Shown one piece after another: positions 1 through 7,800 of a stretch of DNA of 64,000 nt. The stretch covers positions 1,984,001 through 2,048,000 of the forward strand of contig NZ_AQXW01000004.1 in assembly GCF_000376825.1 (NCBI RefSeq), given 5' to 3'. Within the stretch, counting starts at the first letter, position 1, and each line of letters starts with the position of its first letter. The stretch comes from Demetria terragena DSM 11295 (GTDB lineage: Bacteria; Actinomycetota; Actinomycetes; Actinomycetales; Dermatophilaceae). A model generated the notes under the pieces. The model did no database searches and was not told the DNA's origin. It saw only the letters and a program-made list of their open reading frames with translations. The translations under genes were made by a program, and so were the position numbers.

Positions 1-403
1 GCGGCCGACGTGAAGCTGCACATCAGTCTGGCTGCCAGTGGTGACGTCAGAGGTCTGAAGGGGATCCTCCCGATTGGTTACACGCCGATCCTGATCGTCA
101 AGGGGAAGATGGCGCCGCTACTGGATGTGATGCCGTGGCTGCATGCCGTCACGCACGCGGTGGTCGACACCGTCACAGTTGGTAGTAGTTCCAGGTTGCG
201 CCCGCCGGCGCCGGTTTGGGCCGCCTTCCCGTTGGACGGGGCCGCGGCATCCATAGAGGCGTGACTACATCGCTCTCGATGACGGGACTCGGGTCACCGC
301 CTACTTTGCACACGAACACAGCCGGTGCCCATCTATGCAATCTAGGACCCGTGTCGCGTGCAGTCCTACGTGCATCTCGACACGTGGCGCTCAAGCGATC
401 TGA
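1..403. other. No confident gene; possible remnant reading frame
   Basis: An open frame runs from base 1 to a stop at 262-264 on the plus strand and could be the tail of a gene cut by the window edge, but its product resembles nothing I recognise and it has no ribosome binding site for an internal start. The rest of the stretch is broken by stops in all frames with no codon bias. It lies directly upstream of an evidently decayed gene, so the whole segment may be degenerating DNA. Confidence 0.3.
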
Positions 404-737
404 CTTATACGCCCTGCTGTGAGGCATGCTGACGAGCTCAAGGCCTCGATGTGTGCGCGTCAAGACAAGGACCACGTCGGCACCCTGCTGTCCGTGGAGT
501 ATGTGTCGGACCTGGGCCAAGCCGAACCCGCACTCGTTCATTGATTTGCCAAGCACCTATCGGACGACTACAGGGTCACCCTCAAGGAAAGCCCCGAAGA
601 CGCTGGCGATAAGGAGCGGCTGCGATGACAAGTTGTTCCTCGTGCCGGCGAGCTATGAAGCCCTTGAGGAAACGGTCTCGGATAGCGGTGGCCGTCTAAG
701 GTCACTGGATGACGTCCTACCCCGATGTACTGGATGA
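404..737 (+). pseudogene. Decayed coding sequence, family unknown
   Basis: One plus-strand frame reads as natural-looking protein from the stop at 401-403 onward (for example the stretch HADELKASMCARQDKDHVG), is interrupted by TGA at 542-544, resumes as FAKHLSDDYRVTLKESPED and stops at TGA 626-628. If the single T at 626 is skipped the frame continues as DKLFLVPASYEALEETVSD to a stop at 735-737. So one nonsense and one +1 frameshift break an otherwise continuous protein of about 110 residues. No start codon with a ribosome binding site is visible, so the N-terminus is lost or upstream. It overlaps the start of the uracil-DNA glycosylase gene. I do not recognise the family. Confidence 0.45.
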
Positions 738-1476
738 TTTAGTCAGTAGCGGAGCCATCGCGGGGGACTGGCCCCCCGCCCTTCGAGCGGCAGATCCTGA
801 AATCGATGAGAAGCTCAAAGACGTGCTCGCGAAGGTTGAGTTCACGGCGCCGCTCCTGCCCGCCTCAAAGTGCATGTGGAGGGCGTTCGAGCTTCCACTC
901 TCGCGGGTTAGAGTGCTGATTTTGGGACAGGACCCTTACCCCAATGCGGAGCACGCAGTCGGTCTGAGTTTTTCGACCGGTAGTGGCGGGCCGATCCCCG
1001 GATCGCTTCAGAACATCTACCGCGAGCTCTACGGTCCGCGGACCAGTTGGCCCGCAGACGGTGACCTATCCGACTGGGTCAACCGAGGCGTCATGCTTCT
1101 GAATCGTGCTCTGACGCGTCCCGTGGGCCAGGATGCGCGTCCAAAGCGACACGTTGGATGGTGGCGGCCATTGGCCGTGGCGACGTGCCGGGCGATTGCC
1201 CGTGAAGCCGCGACTCGGCCCATCGCGGCCCTCCTGTGGGGAGTCCCCGCTCACAGGATGCGTGAGCACCTCGGCTCCGACGTAAAGATCTTCGCGAACA
1301 GCCACCCCTCAGGGATGTCGGTCACCCGGCCATCAGGAAGCGAACGACCCTTCCGAGGATCGGAACCGTTCGCTGCTGTTGATGAGTGGATGGTCAGTCG
1401 GGGGGAGAGCAAGGTTGGGTGGGCTGTCCGAAACACGACCGGAGTCACTCATGACTATCCGTCGATCTCGGGGTGA
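709..1476 (+). CDS. ung: Family 1 uracil-DNA glycosylase
   Basis: Removes uracil from DNA by cleaving the N-glycosidic bond, the first step of base excision repair, in the cytoplasm. The water-activating motif GQDPYP is at residues 73-78 (Asp75 catalytic), followed by GLSFS at 85-89; HPSGMS at 199-204 corresponds to the leucine-loop motif HPSPLS with its catalytic histidine. The PYP in place of PYH is common in actinobacterial members. At 255 residues it is a little longer than the usual ~225, with about 15 extra residues at the C-terminus. The chosen ATG has an AAGG-type site about eight bases upstream. It sits alone between a decayed gene and a convergent acetyltransferase. Confidence 0.9.
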   Translation: MTSYPDVLDDLVSSGAIAGDWPPALRAADPEIDEKLKDVLAKVEFTAPLLPASKCMWRAFELPLSRVRVLILGQDPYPNAEHAVGLSFSTGSGGPIPGSLQNIYRELYGPRTSWPADGDLSDWVNRGVMLLNRALTRPVGQDARPKRHVGWWRPLAVATCRAIAREAATRPIAALLWGVPAHRMREHLGSDVKIFANSHPSGMSVTRPSGSERPFRGSEPFAAVDEWMVSRGESKVGWAVRNTTGVTHDYPSISG

Positions 1477-1619
1477 TCTGCAGAAGGAACGGCGCCTTCC
1501 CGACGTTTACACGCTCCGTAACCCTGCCGATCTGTGCATAAGGACCGCGTGTAGCGCCCTAGACAAATGGTGATTTGGTTCAAGTCTCGGGCGCCTGTGA
1601 GACCTCGGACGACGAGCGC
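1477..1619. other. Intergenic gap between convergent genes
   Basis: No coding signal. A short stretch at 1577-1590 looks like a tRNA T-loop but does not fold into a tRNA. Confidence 0.5.
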
Positions 1620-2090
1620 CTAGGGCACGTCGAAGCGGTGCGGGATGGCGTCCTTGCCATCTCGGTAGGGCGTGAAGCCCATGGCGGAGTAGTAGGCCAA
1701 GGCAGCGGAGTTGTCGGCGCCGATGGTGGCGTCGATATGCCTCAGCCCGGCGGCTTGTGCCGCCGCCAGCGACGAAGCGAAGAGGCGACGGCCTAGTCCG
1801 CTTCGACCTGCGTCAGGGTGGATGTGCGTCCCGATGATTCCCCACCCCTCGGCCACGTCGTACGGATTGCCGGGCCACGCCCGATTGAGCGACTGAAATC
1901 CAACAACCGTGCCCTCCTGCTCTGCGACGGTGCACGCCACCCGGTGCTTCAGGTCTAAATAGCGTTCCCGGACCTGCGCGACATCGACCGAGCTAGCGCG
2001 CAAGCCTGCGCGGAAGATCGCGTTCTGTATCTCAGCCATGTGCTCAGCATCTGCGGTGCGTGCTGGTCGAATCTCGATCATGCTTGCCAT
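1620..2090 (-). CDS. GNAT family N-acetyltransferase
   Basis: Acyl-CoA dependent N-acetyltransferase of unknown substrate. The acetyl-CoA binding loop is seen as RSGLGRRL (the Q/RxxGxG/A motif), preceded by the beta-4 strand IIGTHIHPDAG and followed by a C-terminal ALAYYSAMGF segment, the usual motif B tyrosine region. The frame is open further upstream, but the conserved fold begins at MIEIRPART, so I place the start at the ATG ending at 2090; the ATG at 2081 is equally possible and neither has a good ribosome binding site. It is divergent from the methyltransferase gene, the two starts being about 70 bases apart. Confidence 0.8.
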   Translation of the reverse strand: MASMIEIRPARTADAEHMAEIQNAIFRAGLRASSVDVAQVRERYLDLKHRVACTVAEQEGTVVGFQSLNRAWPGNPYDVAEGWGIIGTHIHPDAGRSGLGRRLFASSLAAAQAAGLRHIDATIGADNSAALAYYSAMGFTPYRDGKDAIPHRFDVP

Positions 2091-2147
2091 TGTGCTGGAG
2101 GGGCCGAGCAGGCGACCGACGCTGGGTTGCCCGGGATGGTCGGGTCG

Positions 2148-2153
2148 TAGGGT
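2148..2153 (+). promoter_or_regulatory. Candidate -10 of leaderless methyltransferase mRNA
   Basis: TAGGGT followed by exactly seven bases and the ATG at 2161, with TTGCCC at 2127-2132 as a possible -35 (15 bp spacing). No Shine-Dalgarno precedes the start, consistent with a leaderless transcript. Confidence 0.45.
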
Positions 2154-2160
2154 TGCGTCT

Positions 2161-2865
2161 ATGACCAGCGAACTCACCGACCGCCAAGAAGTGGATCACC
2201 AATACAGCAGCGAGGGGCGGCTACAGACGCGGTCACGTCTTTGGGCGCCGAGCCCTCCCGGTGAGTCGCCACAGGACCTGGCCATCGCGGCGCTCAAGGC
2301 GGCTAAGGTCGACTCAGTCCTTGAGATCGGCTGCGGCCGTGGTGAATTCGCGCAGCGCATGAGGGATGAACTCGCAGCGGACGTGCTCGCGACTGACCAG
2401 TCGGAGGCCATGGTCGAAGCGACCACGCGTCGTGGCGTTGCCGCGCAGGTCGTGAACGCTGACGAATTGCCATACGAGACAGGCCAATTCGACGCCGTCG
2501 TCGCGATGTGGATGCTCTATCACGTGCCAAACCTGCATCGGACTCTGACTGAGGTGCGACGTGTTCTCAAGCCAGGCGGCGTCTTCGTGGCTGTGACTAA
2601 CGGGCGCGATCACACCGCCGACCTGCGCCGGGAGGTCGGCCTCGCGCCACTTGAGACACAGTTCATGACCGAAAATGGCAGCCAAGCGCTGCGCCGGCAT
2701 TTCGATCATGTCGACCTGACGAAGACCACGGGTGAGGGGATCGCCGATCACGCAACCGCCTGCGCGTACATCGCGACGTTCGCGCCCGAACGGGCCGATC
2801 AGCTGCCCGCCTATGACGGCACTCGAACCTTCACTGGCAGTGGCGCGGTGTTTGTCGCGCACTGA
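2161..2865 (+). CDS. Class I SAM-dependent methyltransferase
   Basis: Transfers a methyl group from S-adenosylmethionine to an unknown acceptor; cytoplasmic. The 234-residue product has SAM motif I VLEIGCGRGEF (about 53-63), the acidic ribose-binding residue in VLATDQS, motif II around FDAVVAMWMLYHV, and the post-motif VLKPGGVFVAVT typical of the Methyltransf_11 group. No substrate-specific domain is visible. The frame continues upstream to 2038, but that part overlaps the divergent acetyltransferase and lacks a sensible N-terminus. The ATG at 2161 sits seven bases after a TANNNT hexamer, which argues for a leaderless message. Confidence 0.85.
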   Translation: MTSELTDRQEVDHQYSSEGRLQTRSRLWAPSPPGESPQDLAIAALKAAKVDSVLEIGCGRGEFAQRMRDELAADVLATDQSEAMVEATTRRGVAAQVVNADELPYETGQFDAVVAMWMLYHVPNLHRTLTEVRRVLKPGGVFVAVTNGRDHTADLRREVGLAPLETQFMTENGSQALRRHFDHVDLTKTTGEGIADHATACAYIATFAPERADQLPAYDGTRTFTGSGAVFVAH

Positions 2866-2972
2866 ACAAGCGACCTTCCACGGCGGTGTGGCGAGAATGT
2901 AGTGATGATGTAGCGCCCTCCCAGACGATGGCTGAGTAACGACAGATCGGCTAATCCAAGGAGAGCAGAGCT

Positions 2973-3494
2973 TTGTGCACTGACCACGAATCCTCATTCA
3001 ACCCAAGCCGTCGCATGGTCCTGGCCACTGGCGTAACAACCGCTGGCATCGCCCTCGGCGGCATCATTTCGGCCGACGAAGCCCTCGCCGCGTCCTACGT
3101 GCGGCCCGTCAAAGATCACAACAAGCACCCGATCTCGGCGGCGTACAAGAAGCCCGGCAGTTGGGCCGCTGGCTATCACACCGGTGTCGATATCGCCTGC
3201 CCAGTCGGCACTCCCGTCTACGCCACCATCGCTGGCGATGTCCGGACTGGCCGGGCAGCGTGGGGCGCCGCGTACGGCACCATGGTCCTGATCAACGACA
3301 ACGTGGATGGATCCGACTGGGGCTACTGCCACCTGTCGAAGGCATCGGTGAAGGATGGTGCCAAGGTGAAGACCGGTCAGTTGATCGGCTACTCGGGCAA
3401 CACCGGCAACACCACCGGCCCGCACCTGCACCTAGAGCGCCGCCCCCGCTATGGCGGCTACGGCACGGACAAGAACCCCAACCTGTGGCCCTGA
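2973..3494 (+). CDS. Tat-exported M23 family peptidase
   Basis: Zinc endopeptidase of the lysostaphin/LytM fold, acting outside the membrane on peptidoglycan cross-bridges. Residues 11-40 carry a twin-arginine signal (PSRRMVLATG, hydrophobic stretch, then ADEALAA before a likely cleavage near 40). The catalytic domain shows H69xxxD73 (HTGVD), YCH with His120, and HLHLE with His153, so all zinc ligands and the second catalytic histidine are present. At 173 residues it is a minimal single-domain enzyme with no visible cell-wall binding repeats. The start is TTG: AAGGAGA at 2958-2964 lies nine bases upstream, and no ATG in frame keeps the signal peptide. Confidence 0.87.
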   Translation: MCTDHESSFNPSRRMVLATGVTTAGIALGGIISADEALAASYVRPVKDHNKHPISAAYKKPGSWAAGYHTGVDIACPVGTPVYATIAGDVRTGRAAWGAAYGTMVLINDNVDGSDWGYCHLSKASVKDGAKVKTGQLIGYSGNTGNTTGPHLHLERRPRYGGYGTDKNPNLWP

Positions 3495-3515
3495 CCCCAC
3501 GATGAATCAGCCCCG

Positions 3516-3553
3516 GCACGGTCAGTGCGACCAATGAGTCGCGCTGACCGTGC
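3516..3553. terminator. Bidirectional hairpin terminator
   Basis: A 16-bp stem (3516-3531 with 3538-3553, one G-U pair) around the loop CAATGA sits between the convergent peptidase and ROK genes and reaches the ROK stop codon. There is no long U tract on either side. Confidence 0.65.
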
Positions 3554-4713
3554 TATTGCGTCAGCCGCCGGCCGAGCCCGTGCTTCAGTGATGTCGCGAG
3601 CGCTCCGAGGGCCGACGCGTCTCGGCCCAACGCGCCGGGCAGAACCCTCGTGTCGCGATTGATGGGCAGGGTGTTGGCCGACAGAGCCAAGGACAGGGGT
3701 GGCTCGATGTAGTCGTACGCCGCGGACATCGCGCCGCCGAGGATGATCGCTGACGGATTCAGAACATTTGCGAGTATCCCGGCGGCGCGTCCGACCCAGC
3801 GGCTCGCTTCGGTAATGACGGTAAGGACAGCGGGATCGCCGTCATTCAGCAGTACGAGCGCCTGCCGCAGCGACACCTCGCCGTGAGCCTGAGCGATCGA
3901 GTCCAAGATTGCGGGCACTCCCGCCAGTGTTTCCAGGCACCCTCGGCCACCGCACCGGCAGAGCGGCCCGTTCGGGTCGACGCTGAGGTGCCCGAGGTGT
4001 CCGGCCGCTCCGGTGGAGCCGTGCGTCAGGCGACCGTCCGTGACGACGGCTCCGCCCACCCCGGAATGGAGCTTGAAGTACAAGAAGTCTCGGATCTCTC
4101 GTCCCGCGCCCCAGCGAAGTTCGCCATAGGCGGCGAGCTTCGAGTCGTTGTCGATGAGAACCGGAAAGCCGGTTGCATCGGTCAAGTGTTGGCGAACGTT
4201 GATACCGCTCCATGCAGGGAGCAGGCTGCCAGCAGAGGCCGATCCTGACTGCCGGTCAACTGGCGTCGGCACCGCAGCGGTGACCCCGACGATCGCGGAC
4301 CTGTCGGATCCTGCCTCATCGAGCAGTTGTTGGAGAACGCGCTTTGTCGCGGCGGCCGCTGCTGCTGGGGTGTAATCCTCGGTCAAGGACACCTCAGCAC
4401 GCGCGGCGATTTCGTGCGTGGCATCGGCAATGACGCCCCGCACGTGGCGCGCACCGAAGTCGAGGCCAACGCCCACGCCGAAATCCGGATTGAGCGCGAG
4501 TCGCGTCGCAGGGCGACCCCTCTCACCACTCGACGTCGGATCGCGTTCCACCAACAACTGTGAAGTCAGCAAGTGTCCCGTCACCCGGGACACGGTGGAC
4601 CTCGCCCAGCCGGTCTCCTTCATGAGCTCATCGCGCGTGAGCGGCCCGAATTGGGCGAGGACATCGACGAGCCGCCTCAGTTGGGGCTCGCGAACGGCTG
4701 CGACAGATTCCAT
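3553..4713 (-). CDS. ROK family transcriptional repressor
   Basis: Sugar-responsive regulator of the NagC/Mlc/XylR type, 386 residues. An N-terminal winged helix (GPLTRDELMKETGWARSTVSR) is followed by the ROK sugar-binding domain with the DNDS segment and the zinc site CRCGGRGCLE. The E-x-G-H element usual in ROK proteins reads GHLGH, so the conserved glutamate is histidine; this argues against kinase activity and may alter ligand choice. The frame is open to 4824, but the fold begins at MESVAAVREPQL and the ATG at 4713 follows a TATTGT hexamer by six bases. It is divergent from a sugar-type ABC operon whose promoter carries a palindrome, so it most likely represses that operon. Confidence 0.88.
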   Translation of the reverse strand: MESVAAVREPQLRRLVDVLAQFGPLTRDELMKETGWARSTVSRVTGHLLTSQLLVERDPTSSGERGRPATRLALNPDFGVGVGLDFGARHVRGVIADATHEIAARAEVSLTEDYTPAAAAAATKRVLQQLLDEAGSDRSAIVGVTAAVPTPVDRQSGSASAGSLLPAWSGINVRQHLTDATGFPVLIDNDSKLAAYGELRWGAGREIRDFLYFKLHSGVGGAVVTDGRLTHGSTGAAGHLGHLSVDPNGPLCRCGGRGCLETLAGVPAILDSIAQAHGEVSLRQALVLLNDGDPAVLTVITEASRWVGRAAGILANVLNPSAIILGGAMSAAYDYIEPPLSLALSANTLPINRDTRVLPGALGRDASALGALATSLKHGLGRRLTQ

Positions 4714-4719
4714 GCCCGC

Positions 4720-4725
4720 ACAATA
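4720..4725 (-). promoter_or_regulatory. Candidate -10 of leaderless ROK gene mRNA
   Basis: Read on the minus strand, TATTGT lies six bases before the ATG of the repressor, with no ribosome binding site between. Confidence 0.45.
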
Positions 4726-4761
4726 TCTGCTCAGTGAGTCATAAAAAATCCGTCTAGCGTT

Positions 4762-4791
4762 TGTATTTTGACCGTTGACGAACAAAATACA
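4762..4791 (+). promoter_or_regulatory. Inverted-repeat operator of the ROK/ABC divergon
   Basis: Two perfect 9-base arms, TGTATTTTG (4762-4770) and CAAAATACA (4783-4791), lie 21 bases apart start to start, two helical turns, as expected for a dimeric ROK repressor. The right arm and spacer cover the -35 of the forward promoter. AT-rich arms resemble known ROK operators in style. Confidence 0.75.
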
Positions 4792-4803
4792 CCGCCCTAC
4801 TGT
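4775..4803 (+). promoter_or_regulatory. Promoter of the ROK-linked ABC operon
   Basis: TTGACG (4775-4780) and TACTGT (4798-4803) are 17 bp apart. The -35 lies inside the operator palindrome, so repressor binding would block polymerase. Transcription would start about 55 bases upstream of the binding-protein gene. Confidence 0.6.
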
Positions 4804-4863
4804 TCCCACATCCGCACCCAGCATGAGCAGCTAGTCGTAGATGCGGTCGTCGAGGAGGACGAA

Positions 4864-5883
4864 GTGAAGTACTCAATGAAACGCACGGCTGTTGTGGTCA
4901 CCGCGACGGCGGCGCTCGCGCTGTCCGGGTGTAGCGGCAACGGCGGCGGCAGCGGCGCGTCGGGCAAGTCGAAAGGCGGTGACCCCGGTCTGATTCTGGC
5001 GATCTCCGGACCGCTCAGCGATCCGTTCTTCGGTGCGTCGAAGACGGGTGCCGACGCAGCTGCAGAGGACCTCGGGTTGAACTACGAATACGTCGCAGGC
5101 AAGGACTTCACCGACATCGTGTCGGTATACAAGAAGCTCACCGAGGCGGCCATCGGACGCAAGCCGAAGGCCATCGTCATCGGCAACTACTTCCCGGACA
5201 CGCTGAGCCCGCTCATCAAGAAGGCAACCGACCAGGGCATCGCCGTTGTCGTCACGAACTCCGGCCGAGACTCCTGGCGCAAGCTCGGCGCCATCGGTTT
5301 CGTGGGGGAAGACCCGCAAGCGATGGGCGCCGCTGCTGCAAAGCAGGCGCTCAAGAAGGATGCCAAGCGCGGATTGTGCGTCAACCAGGTGCAGGGCAAC
5401 CCCACAACCGAAGCCCGCTGTGATGGTTACATCAAGGCGTTCAAGAAGGCCGGTGGCTCGGCCAAGATGTTGCAGGTGTCCAGCGAAGACGGGCAGAACA
5501 ACTCCAAGATCCAACAGGTCGTGGCGGGGGCGTTGAAGTCTGATCGGTCAGTCGATCACGTGTTCACCCTCGGCGCTGGCCCTGCGATCGCAGCCGTCGC
5601 CGCTGTCAAACAGGTCTCAAAAGCTAGTTCCATCGGCGTCGGCACCACCGACCTGTCGAAGGCCGATCTCCAGGCGGTCAAGGACGGTTCTCTCGATTTC
5701 GTCATTGACCAGCAGCCCTTCCTTCAGGGGTACTACGGCCTCCTCGTCGCCAGCCAGTACTTGAAGTACGGCGTCCGGCCCGCCGCCGAAATCTCCACGG
5801 GTCCGCTCGTCATCACCAAGAGCAATGTGGACCGCGTGCTCGAGGTCGGGGACAAGTACCCCGGAATCCGCGGCGCGAGCTGA
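4864..5883 (+). CDS. Sugar ABC transporter substrate-binding lipoprotein
   Basis: Extracytoplasmic binding protein of the ribose/galactose (RbsB-like, peripla_BP_4) type, 339 residues, anchored by lipid. The signal peptide ends in the lipobox ALSGC with Cys23, followed by a Gly/Ser-rich linker (residues 24-37). The mature part starts with the characteristic LILAISGPLSDPFFGA ligand-binding strand and contains AIVIGNYFPDTLSPLIKKATDQGIAVV. I chose the GTG at 4864 because GGAGG lies at 4853-4857; the ATG four codons later would leave the site too far. It is the first gene of the operon controlled by the ROK operator. Its ligand is presumably a mono- or oligosaccharide, which is inference from family and context. 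Confidence 0.87.
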   Translation: MKYSMKRTAVVVTATAALALSGCSGNGGGSGASGKSKGGDPGLILAISGPLSDPFFGASKTGADAAAEDLGLNYEYVAGKDFTDIVSVYKKLTEAAIGRKPKAIVIGNYFPDTLSPLIKKATDQGIAVVVTNSGRDSWRKLGAIGFVGEDPQAMGAAAAKQALKKDAKRGLCVNQVQGNPTTEARCDGYIKAFKKAGGSAKMLQVSSEDGQNNSKIQQVVAGALKSDRSVDHVFTLGAGPAIAAVAAVKQVSKASSIGVGTTDLSKADLQAVKDGSLDFVIDQQPFLQGYYGLLVASQYLKYGVRPAAEISTGPLVITKSNVDRVLEVGDKYPGIRGAS

Positions 5884-5885
5884 TC

Positions 5886-5901
5886 CTGGCGAGAAAGCCA
5901 G
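5886..5901 (+). other. Small intercistronic hairpin
   Basis: CTGGC (5886-5890) pairs with GCCAG (5897-5901) around GAGAAA, between the binding-protein stop and the permease ribosome binding site. Such hairpins often protect the binding-protein message and lower permease expression; here that role is inferred. Confidence 0.4.
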
Positions 5902-5917
5902 ACTGAAAGGAAGCACC

Positions 5918-7027
5918 ATGACAACCCAATCCGACCCACCTCAGGCCGCGGTGGAAGCCGCAGCCCCGCTGACTCCCACGGGCTCGAAAGCCACTCCTGC
6001 CGTCGACGATCGCTGGCAGAAGCGCAGCCTCCCCGGCAGGATCGTCCGGCGACCTGAATTCGGTTCGGCGCTGGTCACCATCGCGATGATCGTGTTCTTC
6101 GCCGTTGTCGCGGGAGGGGGCGGCTTTCTGAGCACGTCCGGCACCGCGGGATGGCTCAACACCGCCGCCGAACTCGGAATCGTCGCCGTCCCCATCGCGC
6201 TGCTCATGATCTCGGGAGAATTCGACCTCTCGATCGGCTCGACCGTCGGCGCCTCAGGGATCCTCGTCGCCATTTCCACCGGCCAGTTCGGGCTTCCCAT
6301 CGGAGTCAGCGTCGTCCTCGCGCTGCTGCTCGGAGGTGCCGTGGGCTTGCTCAATGGGCTTCTCGTCAATAAGACCGGCATGCCCTCCTTCATCGTGACC
6401 CTGGCAGCGAACTTCTTTCTGCTCGGCATCGCCCTCGGGCTGGCGCGGCGCGTTGCCTCCACCAGCACGGTCTCGGTGGTCTTCGATGGTCCAGCGCACG
6501 GCATCTTCGCCGGGAAGCTGGGCGACTTCAACGCATCCATCTTCTGGTGGATGGCGATCGCGGTCGTGGCTGCGTGGATCCTTGGGAAAAAACCGTTCGG
6601 AAGTTGGATCTACGCGACTGGCGGCAGTGCAGACTCAGCCCGCCGGGCAGGCGTACCCACCGCTCGGGTGAAGCTTCTGCTGTTCGTCACCAGCGGCGTC
6701 GCAGCCGCGCTCCTTGGCGTCATCACCGCGGCCCAGGACAACGCCGGTAACGCCGTGTCGGGGCAAGGATTCGTGTTCCAGGCCCCCATCGTCGCGGTGA
6801 TCGGCGGAGTGTTGCTCACGGGCGGGTACGGCTCAGTCCTTGGCGTCTGTTTCGGCGCAGCCATCTACGGCATCGTCAGCATTGGCCTGTTCTACACCGG
6901 TTGGAACACCGACTGGGCCCCCGCCTTCATCGGAGTTCTGCTCGTACTCGCCGTTCTGGCGAATTCCTACATCCGGGAGGCCGCCCTTTCCAACCGGTCA
7001 GTTCGGCGAAAGGCAGCGACCTCATGA
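5918..7027 (+). CDS. Sugar ABC transporter permease (RbsC-like)
   Basis: Integral membrane permease of the BPD_transp_2 family, 369 residues, with a ~45-residue polar N-terminal extension and about nine hydrophobic segments. Diagnostic stretches are MISGEFDLSIGSTVG in the second membrane region and the cytoplasmic coupling loop GGSADSARRAGVPTARVK, where the ATPase docks. The ATG at 5918 has AAAGGAAG eight bases upstream. It is 34 bases after the binding-protein gene and overlaps the ATPase gene by ATGA, so the two are translationally coupled. A single permease gene implies a homodimer. Confidence 0.88.
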   Translation: MTTQSDPPQAAVEAAAPLTPTGSKATPAVDDRWQKRSLPGRIVRRPEFGSALVTIAMIVFFAVVAGGGGFLSTSGTAGWLNTAAELGIVAVPIALLMISGEFDLSIGSTVGASGILVAISTGQFGLPIGVSVVLALLLGGAVGLLNGLLVNKTGMPSFIVTLAANFFLLGIALGLARRVASTSTVSVVFDGPAHGIFAGKLGDFNASIFWWMAIAVVAAWILGKKPFGSWIYATGGSADSARRAGVPTARVKLLLFVTSGVAAALLGVITAAQDNAGNAVSGQGFVFQAPIVAVIGGVLLTGGYGSVLGVCFGAAIYGIVSIGLFYTGWNTDWAPAFIGVLLVLAVLANSYIREAALSNRSVRRKAATS

Positions 7028-7800
7028 CCACGCCCATCATCTCGCTGGTCCAGGCCGGTCGAACCTTCGGAGGGGTGACCGCCCTGGCTGAAATCGACAT
7101 CGACCTCTACCCGGGCGAGGTCCACTGCCTCCTTGGAGACAACGGTGCCGGCAAGTCCACTCTGATCAAGCTCCTGTCCGGAGTGCACGCCCTCTCCAGC
7201 GGTGCAATGCACCTCGACGGGGAGTCGGTGCGACTAGCTTCGCCTCGTGAGGCCCAGAGCCGCGGCATCGCAACAGTTCACCAGGACACGGGTGCGATCC
7301 CGCTGATGAGCGTGGCGAAAAACTTCTTCCTCGGGGTTGAGCCCACCCGCGGACGGGGCCTGTTTAGCCGCTTCGACACCAAGAAGGCGAACACCATCGC
7401 GCTCGAACAGATCCGCGCGATGGGCATCACCCGCGTCACGGACGCCGACCAGCTGGTCGGAACGCTGTCGGGCGGTGAACGGCAGGCACTGGCGATCGCG
7501 CGAGCGAGCTATTTCGGCGCGAAAGTCCTCATCCTCGACGAGCCCACCTCAGCCCTGGGTGTCAAAGAGGCGACCGTGGTGCTGCGTCAGATCGAGAAAG
7601 CTCGAGAAGACGGCATCGCCGTGGTCTTCATCACCCACAACGCCACCCATGCCATTGCGGTGGGGGACCGATTCTCCGTGCTCATTCAGGGGCGAGTGGC
7701 GGCCCAGTTCCTCCGCGGCCAGATGACGCGTAACCAGATCCTGGACCTGATGGCGGGCGGCGAGGAAAGCCTCGACCTGTTCGACCGCATGGAGAGCTGA
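7024..7800 (+). CDS. Sugar ABC transporter ATPase, single domain
   Basis: Nucleotide-binding subunit that drives sugar import. In 258 residues it has Walker A GDNGAGKST (38-46), Q-loop HQD, signature LSGGERQ (148-154), Walker B VLILDEPT (168-175) and the H-loop in FITHN. Members of the ribose/carbohydrate uptake group are usually ~500 residues with two fused ATPase domains; this one has only the catalytically complete N-terminal domain, like FrcA-type proteins, so it must work as a homodimer. The start ATG overlaps the permease stop and its own stop overlaps the next start (TGATG). Confidence 0.87.
   Translation: MTTPIISLVQAGRTFGGVTALAEIDIDLYPGEVHCLLGDNGAGKSTLIKLLSGVHALSSGAMHLDGESVRLASPREAQSRGIATVHQDTGAIPLMSVAKNFFLGVEPTRGRGLFSRFDTKKANTIALEQIRAMGITRVTDADQLVGTLSGGERQALAIARASYFGAKVLILDEPTSALGVKEATVVLRQIEKAREDGIAVVFITHNATHAIAVGDRFSVLIQGRVAAQFLRGQMTRNQILDLMAGGEESLDLFDRMES

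Noticed and set aside
1577-1600. tRNA-like T-arm (GGTTCAAGTC) followed by GGGCGCC, possibly a tRNA end or attachment site
   Set aside because: The T-stem does not pair beyond one or two bases and no matching acceptor 5' strand, anticodon or D arm lies upstream.
4768-4863. N-terminal extension of the sugar-binding protein
   Set aside because: It would place 32 polar residues before the signal peptide and lies within the promoter and leader; the GTG at 4864 has a good ribosome binding site.
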